From Smallanthus sonchifolius (Eukaryota; Streptophyta; Magnoliopsida; Asterales; Asteraceae), in contig CM042032.1 in the NCBI GenBank assembly GCA_023525975.1, positions 24,000,001 through 24,064,000 on the forward strand: a stretch of 64,000 nt of DNA, given 5' to 3'. Shown here one piece after another: positions 41,676 through 52,959 of this stretch. Numbering within the stretch: position 1 is the stretch's first letter; the number at the start of each line of letters is the position of its first letter. The notes beneath the pieces are model-generated. The model saw only the letters and a list, made by a program, of their open reading frames with translations, ran no database searches and had not been told where the DNA came from. A program made the translations under genes and the position numbers.

Positions 41676-42142
41676 TGTAGAAGCATGTTTTGTAACTATA
41701 GATAAAATTCTATGTATCGGTGTACGTGGCTAGTACGTAGGAGGGTGTTCCTGAGTACTTAGCCCGCACACCACTTTGGTCCTGCGTACTTGACAAGTAC
41801 GCAAGGCAAAGCCTTGCGTACTTGTCAAGTACGCAGGTAGTGTTCCTTCCCCTATAAATAGAAGACTTGTCTTCATTTGTAGGTGGAACTCTGGAACAGG
41901 TTTAGAGATGTCCGGGTCGGGAAGAGCTCTCCCGACCCCTGGACCGTGAGCTTAGATGAGAGATGTGTGTTCCTTCGGTATGTAGTCTGTAATACGGGAT
42001 GACTTCTTTGTTATGGATTTTGTTTCGTTTCATTATCTGTTGTCTTTGTTCTTGTTTATCTGCTTCATTCTCTTTGTTCCCACACAAATCACAGAACAGG
42101 TCGTGTTATTTCCGCTGCGCGACGAGGCTTCCGGGACCTACA
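41676..42142 (+). repeat. Copia-3 3' LTR (467 bp)
   Basis: Same ends as the 5' LTR. Its palindrome array is reduced to two palindromes that together form one perfect 57-bp inverted repeat (41781-41837). TATA box at 41853-41860. Confidence 0.93.
41781..41837. repeat. Perfect 57-bp inverted repeat, Copia-3 3' LTR
   Basis: 27-bp arms 41781-41807 and 41811-41837 are exact complements around AAA. Each arm contains one 21-bp family palindrome (41783-41803 and 41815-41835). The second palindrome ends 17 bp before TATA. Confidence 0.95.
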
Positions 42143-42229
42143 AAATTTATGCAATTTAGTTGATCATGAGCTTTTGAACAGTCTACATGTCCCGCCTCGA
42201 CGTATTCCGCCGTCGGTTGGGGTGTGACA
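42143..42229 (+). repeat. Target duplication AAATT and right part of LTR-A
   Basis: AAATT (42143-42147) repeats the Copia-3 target. The following 82 bp match the end of the Gypsy-2 and Gypsy-3 LTRs (CATGTCCCGCC...GGTTGGGGTGTGACA). Confidence 0.8.
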
Positions 42230-43325
42230 ACTCAGTTCTAAAAATATGACGCGTGTCACCATAGTGGACCGCTACGCACTTCCATAACAGTCCGCTAGCC
42301 GCAATACGAGATGCAGTCCAATCAGATGTGGACGCGTAGGGATGACATCAACATAAGACGGATAGCGGACCGCTATCTCTGACCATAGTGGCCCGCTACG
42401 GACCCCAAATCAGACTATAAATAGAAATCGATTGACGTTCATAAAACCATTCCCGCTCGTGCGTTTAAGTTCCCGAGGTGCCAGATCATCCTAGAAATAC
42501 CCGAGAAGCTAGGAAACGCTCATCTAGAGAATCCAAGGTAGACGATCTAAGTAGAGAATCTTCCCACTAGAACACTCACTATAGAAGTCTACTAAGCCGA
42601 GACTCTGAAAAGGTAAATACTTGTATTTTTATAAAATGATTTCAAAACTGAAAACTGTTTTGATTATACTCTGACTTGAATGAATTTATAAAACCATTCA
42701 TTGCATAAGGTGATTTACTATATACCAGTCAGCCCATAGAGTCACGTATATATACACGTGTTACAGATGAACGCTGTAACAGGGCTAGGGGTTGAACCCT
42801 TGGTTGTTGTAAAGCCCATCGCCGAAAGCGTAAGGCAGATAGACATAAAAATATATCCAAGGTCCCAGGTGTGGCTGGTGGTTAGTCCGTTGACTGTGTA
42901 AATTGGCCAGAAACTATGGGCAATTTGTTCTATTTATTCACGCTTATCAGATTATGATTCCAATGTACATGTATTCACCAGTTTATTTTCAAACATTTAT
43001 ACAGGTAACCAAGGATGATTTGATATTGATATAGCCATGTGATGACAAAGAAAATGATGTTATGAAAAAGGGAACGTCCACCCTAGACACCAGTTGAAAG
43101 AAATGGCTCATATAAACCTTACTTTTGTAAATTAACACTTTTGTATACAATATCAGGGTTTTATCCATGTTATAATTAAATGAAACGGGAGATTCCCCGT
43201 CTTTTGAAAAGAACATGAGTTATTAAAATATTTCGCTGTGTTTATAAATCTCTGATGAGATAAAATAAGAAACATGTACCAATAGTTGGTCGCGCGCCCG
43301 GGTGTGCTAAACCCGGGGTGTGACA
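42223..43325 (+). repeat. LTR-B: LTR-like block (about 1.1 kb), fused to LTR-A
   Basis: Begins TGTGACAACTCAG, overlapping the last seven bases of LTR-A, and ends CCCGGGGTGTGACA, the gypsy LTR end style. TATA box TATAAATA at 42416-42423. Palindromes (GATAGCGGACCGCTATC, 42361-42377, plus two imperfect copies) precede it. No PBS or internal region is attached, and no target duplication is visible: right flank ACTAT, left flank LTR-A. Probably a solo LTR or a recombination remnant. Confidence 0.6.
42272..42400. repeat. Palindromic motifs TAGYGG-n-CCGCTA in LTR-B
   Basis: Copies at about 42275-42288, 42361-42377 (perfect 17 bp) and 42386-42398. The last ends 17 bp before TATA at 42416. Degenerate half sites lie between them. 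Confidence 0.75.
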
Positions 43326-44391
43326 ACTATCACGGTTCTAGCAGCTTCTATTAACGTACGATTTCTTCTTTCAGCCACACCATTTTGTTGCGGAGTACGA
43401 GGTTCACTGAACTGCCAAGAGATACCTTTACTTTCACAAAAAGAATCCAGAATGGCATTCTTGAACTCTGTGTCGTGGTCACTTCAGATAGTGTTCACAC
43501 TTACATTGAACAAATTCTCGATCTGCAGCAAATGAATCTTAAGAGTATCTGTGTCTCATCTTTTCTCACAAGGAAGAATACCCAAGTAAACCGAGAGAAG
43601 TCATCGGTTACCACCAAGCAATAGGATTTCCAACCATGACTCATGACGCTCATAGGACCAAAAAGATCCATGTGAAGCAATTGAAGAGGAGAGTCAATGG
43701 AATTAATGGTTTTGGGCTTGTTGGTGGATTTGTGTTGCTTGCCCTTAGAACAAGAGAGACAATGTTCCACGAGAGAGAAATCTTTCAGAGGCAAACTGGT
43801 GACAAAGTTTCCTCGAACGAGACGATTCATTGTCTTGAAATTGACGTGTCCCAATCGTCTTTGCCAAAGAAAGGACTCATCTTTTGAAGCTTTTGAGAGA
43901 AAGCAGGATTCAATTCCTGATGAATTATTCATATCCATACTGTAGGTGTTGAATATTCTAGGAGCACGCATAAGAATAAGGTCTTCGGGAATAACCACTC
44001 CAAGTTTTAGAATCAAACACTCTCTAGAGTTGAAGAGGGCATAAAAGTATTTTTCATAAATATGGGACACACTCATCAGATTGTATTTCAACTATAGGAC
44101 GTAGTTGACATGCTCCAAGCTGTTTACACCATTGGACACGGTTCCCTGTCCTTTTATCTTTCCTCGTCTTGGATTTCTTGCAATGGCGACAAAATCTCCA
44201 TCTATTGGATGATAATCTTGCAACAGAGAAAAATGACCGGTCATGTCTTGAGCAACCACTGTCGACATGCCAGATATTGTCTCCTGTCCTCCTCGGTTGC
44301 CCCTACACAGACCAACTTCATCAGATTTTGGTACCCAAGTCATTACTGACTTGGAACTTCTTAACATCACAAGACACTTCTTGGAAATCAT
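43326..44391 (-). pseudogene. pol: Copia-4 pol fragment: protease to mid-integrase
   Basis: The protease DSGCSRH motif is present around 44240-44275 but out of frame with the downstream MTGHF, so a small deletion has shifted the frame in the active site. A stop at 44092 precedes the pre-integrase domain (NLMSVSHIYEKYF ... LGHVNFKTMNRLV), then integrase with LLHMDLFGPMS and YCLVVTDDFSRFTW. A frameshift near 43545 and a stop disrupt the next part, and the sequence ends at the integrase Glu motif at 43326. RT and RNase H are absent from the window. Confidence 0.85.
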
Positions 44392-46946
44392 AATCTGAAT
44401 CCTCCTTTAATGAAATATGTTCATCAAAAAGATCATTATTCTTAGTTTTCCAAGTTCTTTTCAACCTATTTATATCATTTTTAATCCTTTTACGTCTCAA
44501 ATCTCTTCTATGTTGTGATTTAGAGAAAACATTTGAATCACATTCAGCTGAATTTGGAACAAAAGATGGTACATTTTCTTCTTTGATTTGATATGTAGAC
44601 AATTTACTACTTTTGAAAACATGATTAGATTTTGCACAACTAAAACAAACTTTATCACATGACGGCTTAGCCTGATAATTGTCATCAAAGGATGACGGAG
44701 ATGATTGTGATGTTGAGGCATCAGAATTAGAGGCAACTCTTTCTTCAACAAATCTTTCTTGAAGACTTTGATCTTCTTTTAATCTGAAAAATTCCAGATT
44801 GCTCATGGATTATTGTGGAACATCAATCACAACAATTCCCCCACTTTTAAAATTTGCAATACAACTCATAGCATTTACATATTTAAGAACAAAAGGTAAA
44901 GCATTCTTAAACATAGAAATGTCATTTCTCAAACTGTCATGCTCAAAAGGCATAGAACAAAAAAACAAATTTTCAACGTGTTCACAAATATCTAGTTTTG
45001 ACATGGACATATTATTGCATTCATTCGACTCAAGTTCATTTAAAACATTTCCCTTACTAGAACTCTCATCACAATCATCTTCGGAACATACACAATTTGA
45101 CTCTACACAGGAAGTAAAACTGTCAGAATCTGAAGTTTTCATATAATTATCAGTAGAAAACTTGCAAACAAAAGGTATGGGAACATGAGGAGCTGGCATA
45201 TCAGCAAATCTACCAGACTTAGAATATGGTGGTGGGTGAGAGTTATACCCAATGCCTTCTGTGCCTTTCTTATGAATTTGTTTATCGATGATTCCAAACA
45301 AAATTTTCTGATCCATGCTCATATCTTCAACTTGAAAATTGGCCTTTTCAGCCTTTTGAAGCCTTTCAGTTAAAATTTGAATATTATTCTTTTGTGTAGT
45401 AAGTTGTACAATCAAAGATCGGTTTTCTCCAGAAATATCACGAACTTTCTTTAAGTATAATTTCTCATTTTTAGCCACAAAATCATATTTCACCTTTATA
45501 TGATCACGTTCATCGACCAATGCTTGGTTGATGAATCTATATTTTTCAATTTCATTTAAACATGATTGAGCATTGAAAAGTCTAGACCTTACCTCAGCTG
45601 GTATAGCAGGGAGATCCTCAGCTACCTCAATCATAACACACTTCTCCTTTTCTTCAATGCCTGCCATCAAAGCCTTATCTGCTGCTTCCTCATTATGTTC
45701 TCCCTAGTGATAGTGTCCATCAGCTTGACAGACCAGAGCTGTTGAGCTGGAAGATGTGGTGGATTTGGAAGAATTAGCAGGTTGCTTTCCAGATGAGTTC
45801 TTCTCATGATGCTCCTTTGATGATGGCTCCTTGCAATTCCTTGCAAAATGACCCAGCTGGTCACAATTGTAGCATCTCACCTTCTTGATATCAAAACCCA
45901 AAGTCTTTCCTTACTTGAACCTGTCCATCCCAGTCCTCTTTATGAATCTTTTGGCCCTAAAAGTCAACATGGCCACACACTAGTCAATATCCGTCTTTTC
46001 TAAATCATCAGGGTTGATCTGCTCCAGGTCATCAGGTTAGAAACTGACCGGTGTCAGGTTTTCAGAAATTAGTGCATCATAGCATGACATGAAGGCAGTC
46101 ATGATAGGTAGATACTCATCAAGAATCATAGTGGTTGGCTTCTGAGAGGTGGAGGAACTAGTGGGCTGAATTCCAGAAACAGAAGGTGGCACATCACTCT
46201 GAAAGTATGCCATAATGGTTTTGCTGGATGCAGTGGAGGAATTTTGACCAACAAGAAGAGCGGTATTTCCTGACTGATTTGTTGGAGTGACTGCACCTTT
46301 CTTTATCTCCAACTCATAAGACTCTAGAATGTAGTAGAGTTCTTGCTGTGAAAAGTCACTTAACTTCTCAGTTTTCTTGATCATAATTCTGTACATATTC
46401 CATTCCTCAGGTAGTGAATCAAGCAGCTCCTTGTTTAACTCAACAGTTGGATACTCAGTTCCTAAACCCTTCAACTTTGAAACAATGCTTGAGAACCGGT
46501 TGATTAACTCAGACATAGCCTCTTTAGGAACACTGCTAAACATCTCATACTGCTTATTGATCAAATCTCTCTTACTTTCCCTAACCTCAGCACTTCCTTC
46601 ATACCTAGTACATAAGGCTACCCAAAGATCCTTAGCGGTGGTAGACTCAGCAAGTATGTTGAACACATCCATAGGAAGAGCCATAGCAATATATCCATAA
46701 GCTTTGTTATCTCGGGCAATTACAGCAATATCCTTTTCATCATATTCAGCAACAGTCTTGGGATGCTGAACATCTGCAGTGGTAGTAACTGGCTTGTGTG
46801 GACCATCAGTGATTGATTGCAAGAGAGTGTGGTCATGGAATTGAAAGAAAGTCTTCATCTTCTTGGTCCAATCATCAGAGTCTCTATGGACACCAAGACA
46901 GGTGGTTTGTTCCCCCAGCATACTCATTGTTGCTTGAAGATGCCAT
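44321..46946 (-). pseudogene. gag: Copia-4 gag (broken)
   Basis: The natural start is probably ATG 46946 (MASSSNN-like), followed by a frameshift near 46890 into the frame that is open to 46037. UBN2 capsid with KDLWVALCTRYEGS and RDLINKQYEMFSS. Stops or frameshifts at 46037, 45980 and 45914. Then the knuckle CYNCDQLGHFARNC (about 45845-45890), a stop at 45704-45706, a coiled coil (about 45350-45650), a Cys/Ser/Asp region, another stop at 44810-44812, and a poorly conserved second Cys box (CFSCAKSNHVF, about 44620-44660). Gag of SIRE-like length in at least five broken pieces. Confidence 0.8.
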
Positions 46947-46973
46947 TTCTCATAACTTACAAATGAATAGAAG

Positions 46974-47183
46974 CTAGTTTCGGGTGACAAAATACTGACC
47001 GAAACTCCTAGTTTCGATAGAAGACCAAGAGCCTGAAATAACTAGTTTCGGTGAAGAGAAACTAGAATGAAACACCAAGGAGAACCAACAGAAATTTTAG
47101 GTGAACAGCTTTTCCAGGCAAAGGTACAGACAAGAAGTTTCAATGAGTAACAGAAAACAGAGAATGTCCCCTAATAGTTTCGA
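46974..47183. repeat. CGAAACT/AGTTTCG motifs in Copia-4 leader
   Basis: A perfect spaced palindrome at 47000-47016 and about five half sites (46974, 47042, 47060, 47139, 47174). The same motif is in this element's LTR (47785-47912). Confidence 0.75.
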
Positions 47184-47475
47184 TGCCTTCTTCTCCAAGT
47201 TTAAGAAAACCTCCGTGGATAAACAGCTCTAATAATCAAGGTGGTGATAATGAAAATCTAATCCGGTGAAAATCTTTCAAAAGTACTCCTGAATACGACC
47301 CCAGTCTTCAAATTGAGAAACTGAACCAAATAAACCCGAAATCTATGAAACAGTACTCGAAACTTCAATGGAAAACTGCACAGATCTTCAAAAACCAGAA
47401 AAACTTCAAACAGAGGCTACAGATCACTTGAATCGATCCCAAAACCTGATAATACTTAGAAATCAAGAGCATTAA

Positions 47476-47487
47476 GCTCTGATACCA
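47476..47487 (-). other. Copia-4 primer-binding site (tRNA-iMet type)
   Basis: The minus strand reads TGGTATCAGAGC, adjacent to the LTR edge at 47489. Confidence 0.93.
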
Positions 47488-47488
47488 A

Positions 47489-48008
47489 TGGTAGGTCCTG
47501 ATTTTAGGTAAAATCACTCAAATAGATCAATTACACACACAGCTACGGAAAGGCTATGTATGGTGGTCAAACAGAGGTAAAAGACAGCAAATGGTGAAGA
47601 TAACAGGCTAACCATACACAAGAACACAATACAGAATGATATGAAAGTGTAAGAACATAATAAATAAAATCACTGAATGTATTGATTCAAGGAAAACTGT
47701 GAAAGAAAGAATGCAAGGGTTACAGCCGCTACTCACACCCTAAACATTCTCAAAGTAGGCTATTTATAGGAAGCTGGTATGTATCGAAACTATGCTTACC
47801 GAAACTACTAGTTTCAGCCGTTTACATGAATGAACACCCTATCAAAACTTCCCATCTGTTGAAACTACTAGTTTCGGTTTAACAACCTTAACCGAAACTA
47901 GGTAGTTTCGATGGCCCAAACTTAGACTAAAACAGAAAATACTTAAAATACAGGGAAATAAAACAAAGTACAATTGTTCAAAAGATACAATGATGACATT
48001 AGCTTACA
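47489..48008 (-). repeat. Copia-4 5' LTR (about 520 bp, outer edge tentative)
   Basis: Starts TGGTAGGTCC on the plus strand. TATAAATA on minus at 47761-47768. Palindromes lie immediately upstream in element orientation. Confidence 0.7.
47785..47910. repeat. Palindromes CGAAACTA-n-TAGTTTCG in Copia-4 LTR
   Basis: Copies at 47800-47816, 47860-47876 and 47893-47910, and a half site at 47785 that is 16 bp from TATA. The last two are 33 bp apart. The same core is the repeat in the unrelated Gypsy-3 LTR. Confidence 0.85.
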
Positions 48009-49554
48009 AATTACTCAACCCTACAAAATTTAACTTGATTTGCAATGTAAATGATCAAGTACTTAACTAAACCCTGATTCCGAAGTTATTTAATCCACCC
48101 AAGAAACATTAGTAAAGCATTTACCATTAAAACGTAAGAATTTTAGAGATTACGAGCTAAGTGAAGATGAAAGGGTTTTGGAGAGAAAAATCGCCACAGA
48201 CAGCAACTAGGGTTTTTGAAAGAGAATGGTGTTCCCACTTTTAGACACAAATATATACCAAAGTTTTATTGGGTCCAACTCTTGATAGTCGGCCCAGAGA
48301 ATCGCTAGGGTAAAAATTAAAACAAAGAAATTTGAACTTTTGACCGAAATAAATCGACTTTAAATCTTGATACTTGAAATGAAGACTCATAAAACTTATA
48401 TACAAGGACATATGTGTACCAACAAGCCTTTAGCATAAGAGGAGAGACAAAATATGAAGCTAAAAACAAAACTTTTTTTCAAACTAAGATATTGAATGTG
48501 CAAACCTGATCAAGTGGAATCATACCGAAACAACTTGTCACACAACCTTTTCTTATTGCCTTTGGATGTCCACGGCCTATGAACGACTGTTGGTATGTCT
48601 GTCCTCTGAAGCCCATGCACCATTCTTTCAGCATAAAACTAGCGAACGTTTATCATGTTCTGGTAACAATTAAGATTAAGTCAGTGTTCCCCACACTTGT
48701 CAGGTATAACCTACCAATACTCATGGTCTTTTAAGTGCAATGATGAGAGATTCAGGTCTATGCTAACGCATAATCAGAGAGTTGATCAACGAGAAAACTA
48801 AGATAGCTAACAAAGCGTAACTAGCACGGGTGTGAAAAGTCACAGGGACCCAAAAAGGAAAATATATACTATATATATATATACACACTAACATTGTGTA
48901 TCTTTTGATTTTAAAATGCACGACATTGACATTGCGTGTCTTTTGCTCAAGATTGATAAATTCAGTACTAGAGAGCACATCATTGGTGTCTTTTGCTTGG
49001 ATTTGCACGTCATTGCATGTCTTTTATTGCCTAATGCACGTAATTGCATGTCTTTTTGTTCTTTTGCTTTTCTTTTGAATATATATATATAGTAAGTACT
49101 CGTAACCCTTTTGTGACAGGACTATGGTTATGTGCAGACTTGGACAAGATTGGTATAAACTTTTTCAGCAGTCACTATATTTATCACTAAGTTGCAGTCT
49201 ATTTGTTTGAATGCTGAGCCTACCAACATGTCCTTCAGTATAACCGCTTCCCCCTTTTGATCCTATTCAAACAGTGATCAAGTATGTCAGTTTAACAATC
49301 ATTTCCCACAATAACAGTTATGCAAAAGCAGCAAAGAAACATATCTTTTTAAAACTATTTTCTTTTCTATTCACAGACACTTTCCCCCAAAAATTGTATT
49401 TATAGACAACCTCTTTAAATGGAATATTCTAAACATAAGACAACATATTTTTGCAGCTCGATCATCAACTCATTCTGGTCAAGAAAATATTTTTGGAATT
49501 TTGAAAGAAAATATGAACAGAGATATATACATAATGCATGAGGGATAGAAGATG
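48009..49554. other. Unresolved spacer, probably 3' non-coding part of Copia-5 plus unknown sequence
   Basis: No credible ORF. The half next to Copia-5 reads like the long 3' tail of a copia element in minus orientation, downstream of the RNase H stop. I could not find its 3' LTR or a polypurine tract. It contains a TA microsatellite (48867-48890) and a short tandem motif (48896-49060). Around 48150-48250 is an A/T-rich stretch with ACTAGGGTTTTT, whose origin I cannot identify. Confidence 0.4.
48896..49062. repeat. Degenerate tandem motif GCACGTCATTGCATGTCTTTT
   Basis: About five imperfect copies of GCAC-n3-ATTG-n2-TGTCTTTT (about 48917, 48977, 49008, 49036 and a partial at 48893), at spacings of 28-60 bp. 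Preceded by a TA run and followed by another at about 49079. Confidence 0.65.
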
Positions 49555-52500
49555 TTACTCAAAATTTAACAAACCTAATTTCTGCACGAGATCAAGAAAC
49601 CTGGATTTATCAAATGCCTTTGTGATGATATCAGTTTTCTGATCATTGGTGTTTACTGGAAGGACTTGAATATATTCTTTCTCATATGCATCCCGAATGG
49701 CATGAACCCGCACATCGATGTGCTTTGTTTAAGAATGATAGATCGGGTTCTTCACTATTTTCACACAAGCTTCATTGTCAATGAACATCGGATTCTGCTT
49801 CAAGTTGATATCATAATCCATTATTTGATGTTGAATCAAGAGGATTTGAGAGCATCAACTGGAAGCAACGATATACTCAGCTTCCGCAGAAGAAATGGAG
49901 ACTGATGTTTGTTTCTTGCGTTGCCATGACATTAGACAGTGCCCAAAGTATTGACATCCTCCTGACACGGATTTTCAGTCAAGCTGACGTCCACCATGAT
50001 CACTATTAGAGAAAGCCACCAAATCAAAGCTATTGGCTTTTGGATACCAAAGCCCTAACTTGGACAAGCCTTTTAAGTAGCGGAAGATTCTTTTAACTGT
50101 TATTTCATGGGATTCCTTGGGATTCGTCTGATAACGGGCGCAATAGCAAACAAAGAACATGATGTTCGGACGACTGCAGTGAGGTATAGCAGAGAACCTA
50201 TCATTGAACGATAATGATGTCTGCCAATAGGCATTCCTTCTGGGTCGGTAGAGATGGGAGTTTGAGCAGCAAAATGTGTGGATGCTGCCTTAGAGTTAGC
50301 CATTTGGAACTTTTTGAGCATGTCATGAATATACTTGGCCAGATGAATCAGGGTTCCATCATGTGACTGCTTTACTTCCATTCCAAGAAAGAACGTGAGC
50401 TCACCCATTTTCTCATTTCAAATTTGGCCTTCATAACATCCTCAAAGTCTCTACACAACTTCTCATTGGTCGACCCGAAAATGATGTCGTCCACATAAAT
50501 CTGCACTAGCATATTGTCTTTTCCGATCTTCTTCTTGAATAAAATCATATCAATCTTCCCCCGTTCAAAGCCATTCTATAGAAGATAAGATTACAAAGTA
50601 TCATACCAAGCCCTAGGATCCTGATGAAGTCCGTACAGAGCTTTGTCTAACTTGTAGACTCGACTCCGATAATCTGGATCTTCAAACCCTAGAGGCTGGC
50701 ACACAAAGACTTCCTCCTTGACCTTCCCATATAGGAATACACTTTTAATGTCCATTTGGTAGACCTTAAATTTCTTGAAACACGCATAAGCCAGGAAAAT
50801 CCTTATTGCTTTCAAACGAGCCACATGAGCGAAAACTTCCTCATAATCAATACCTTCTTCTTGGGCAAATCCTTGCATAACCAGCCTTGCTTTATTCTTG
50901 ATTACAATGTTTCTTTTATCAGTCTTGTTCCGGAAGACTCAGCGTGTACCAATTGGGTACTTAATCTTTGGAAGTCAACCACCAGACTCTCAATTTCCTG
51001 AACTGAGCCAGTTCTTCCTGCATAGCATCTATCCAGTTGCAATCCTTCAGGGCCATGGAGATATTCTTTGGAACATCCTGTGATAGAAAACAAGCACAAT
51101 GGGTCGTGTCGTAGGGAGTTGAATAACTTCTAGTACTAACACCTTCAGTTATTGGCCTAATCACATTCTCCAAAGGATGATTAGACAATGTTTTGAAAGA
51201 TGGCCCATCAGCAACTTCATCTTGAGTAGGAAGGTTTGTTAAATTTTCATCAGGAATGTTCACTTGCCCATCATTATTATCAGAATCTCTGTCAGAGTCG
51301 ACAGAGGGATCATTTGTCAAGTCTTGGTCAACTTTTGAATTTACAATTGCTATTTGACCAGAACTGACATCACCAAAAGTATTTACAGGATCAGTCTCAG
51401 CAGCCTCAGAGTGAGAAGAGTTTACTGTACTGTTAACTGAGATGGACAACGGATCGGCAACAATAGGTGTAATTCTTGTTGAGAAAGGCATAAATTCATC
51501 TTCTGCTTGGATGGATGGAATGAATGATTTTTCAGGGGATGGAGATGGTTCAGGTATGAGTGGTGTAGGAGGTATGAAATTGTTGAAGATAATATCTGCA
51601 TCATAGTACCAGTCAGGACCGGTTCCATTATTTGTAGTATTTGCTTCTTGCCAGTGAACGTAATAAGATTCCTGCACGATCTTTGTCCTTTTATTGTAAA
51701 CACGGTAAGATTTTTGAGATGACGAATATCCAATGAAGTAACACTCGTCACCGACAGCTCCAAACTTTGCAAGATTCTCAGCAGTGTTCAGTAAAGTACA
51801 TGAACATCCAAAGGCTCTTAAGAATTCAATCAGGGGCTTTCGTCCATGAAACAACTCATAGGAAGTCTTGTTGTCAGCCTTGACCACAAAAGCATGATTC
51901 AGGACATAATTGGCAGTGTTAACTGCTTCTGCCCAAAAGATTATTAGAAGCTTTGAATATATCAACATCGTTCTAGCGGCTTCGACTAAGGTTCAGTTCT
52001 TTCTTTCAGCTACTCCATTCTACTGTGGAGTTCTTGCATCACTAAATTGTCGAGAAATTCCTTTGCTTTCGCAAAATTCATTCAAGACATGATTTTTGAA
52101 CTCGGTGCCATCATCACTTCTGATAGAAATAACCAACCGCTTGCAGATATTCTAGATTTTAAGAATCGGACTCTTTAATACTTCAGCAATTTCATATTTA
52201 GTTACTAAGAAATTAACCCAAGAATACCTGGAGAAATCATTTGTCACAACCAAATAATAAGATTTCTTAGATATGCTTTTAACACTTACTCGACCAAAAA
52301 GGTCCATATGAAGTAATTGAAGAGGAACAGAGATGGAATTCACTTCTTTGGACTTATTCGACCTTTTGTGCTTTTTGCCTTTAGCACAGGCCATGAATTT
52401 TTAAGAAAAATTGAAGTCCTTGGAGGGCAAACCTCTCACAAGGTCTTGTTTCACTAAAAAATTTATGTTTTTAAAATTCACATGGCCAAGTCGACGATGC

Positions 52501-52900
52501 AAGAGAACTGATTCAGAATCAAATGCTTTAGATAACAAGCAAGCCATAGAAGCTTTTGTTTCTGGATCATTCATGTCAACTGCATATGTGTTGTTTCTTC
52601 TTGGAGTCCTCAACAGGATCAGATCTTCTGGAACAACAATTCCATGTTTGAGAAAGAGACACTCAGCATTGTTGAACAGCACAGACAGTTGTTTATCACA
52701 AACTTGTGATGCACTCATTAGATTATAGCATAGTTCTGGAACAAGATTGACTTTCTCCAAGGTAAGAGTTCCATTGCATACAGTTCCTTGTCCTGTGATC
52801 TTTCCTCCCTTTTCATCACCCGTAAAGGCAATATATCCCCAGTTGATAATTCTGAAGTAAGTAAGCAGATCTTTCTCAACTTGGGTGGAACATCAATTTT
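49555..52900 (-). pseudogene. pol: Copia-5 pol: pre-integrase, IN, RT, RNase H (broken)
   Basis: The protease DSG motif is missing or deleted near 52870-52890. Pre-integrase (YNLMSASQVCDKQ ... LGHVNFKNINFLV, 52401-52760), a stop near 52398, integrase HMDLFGRVS with VVTNDFSRYSW, then a frameshifted Glu motif near 52000. The integrase C-terminal region and RT N-terminus are open from 51968 to 50961. RT has QMDIKSVFLYGKVKEE and YVDD at 50486-50497; RNase H follows from about 50160, with a stop at 49975, and pol ends near 49555 (TDIITKAFDKSRF-like). At least five stops or frameshifts. Confidence 0.88.
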
Positions 52901-52959
52901 AGCATTTCTATCAGTTCTGGTTCTCCACCAACATGTACCCTTTAGAAAATGATTCACAT

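Larger units (their letters stand above)
35681..42142 (+). mobile_element. Copia-3: complete but RT-less copia element
   Basis: Two LTRs (35681-36197, 517 bp; 41676-42142, 467 bp), AAATT duplications, PBS 36200, polypurine tract 41660. It encodes gag, protease and integrase, but pol stops at 41463 before reverse transcriptase and RNase H. In their place is a 0.2-kb foreign LTR fragment with a second PBS. It must have relied on another element's RT to move (inference). Gag is closely related in style to Copia-1. Confidence 0.92.
43326..48008 (-). mobile_element. Copia-4: 5' part of a copia element
   Basis: Minus strand, from the right: 5' LTR (47489 to about 48008), PBS 47476, leader, gag, protease and part of integrase. 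The rest of pol is cut at 43326, where LTR-B begins, inside the conserved NGVAERRNRTLIEAART region. The right LTR edge (GCTTACA at 48008) is tentative because no partner LTR is present. Confidence 0.75.

Noticed and set aside
48150..48260. Start of a host gene (ACTAGGGTTTTT leader-like sequence)
   Set aside because: No ORF, splice pattern or second exon could be followed; evidence too weak.
48867..48890. TA microsatellite as an origin or matrix-attachment site
   Set aside because: A short TA run is common in plant DNA and nothing else supports a special role.
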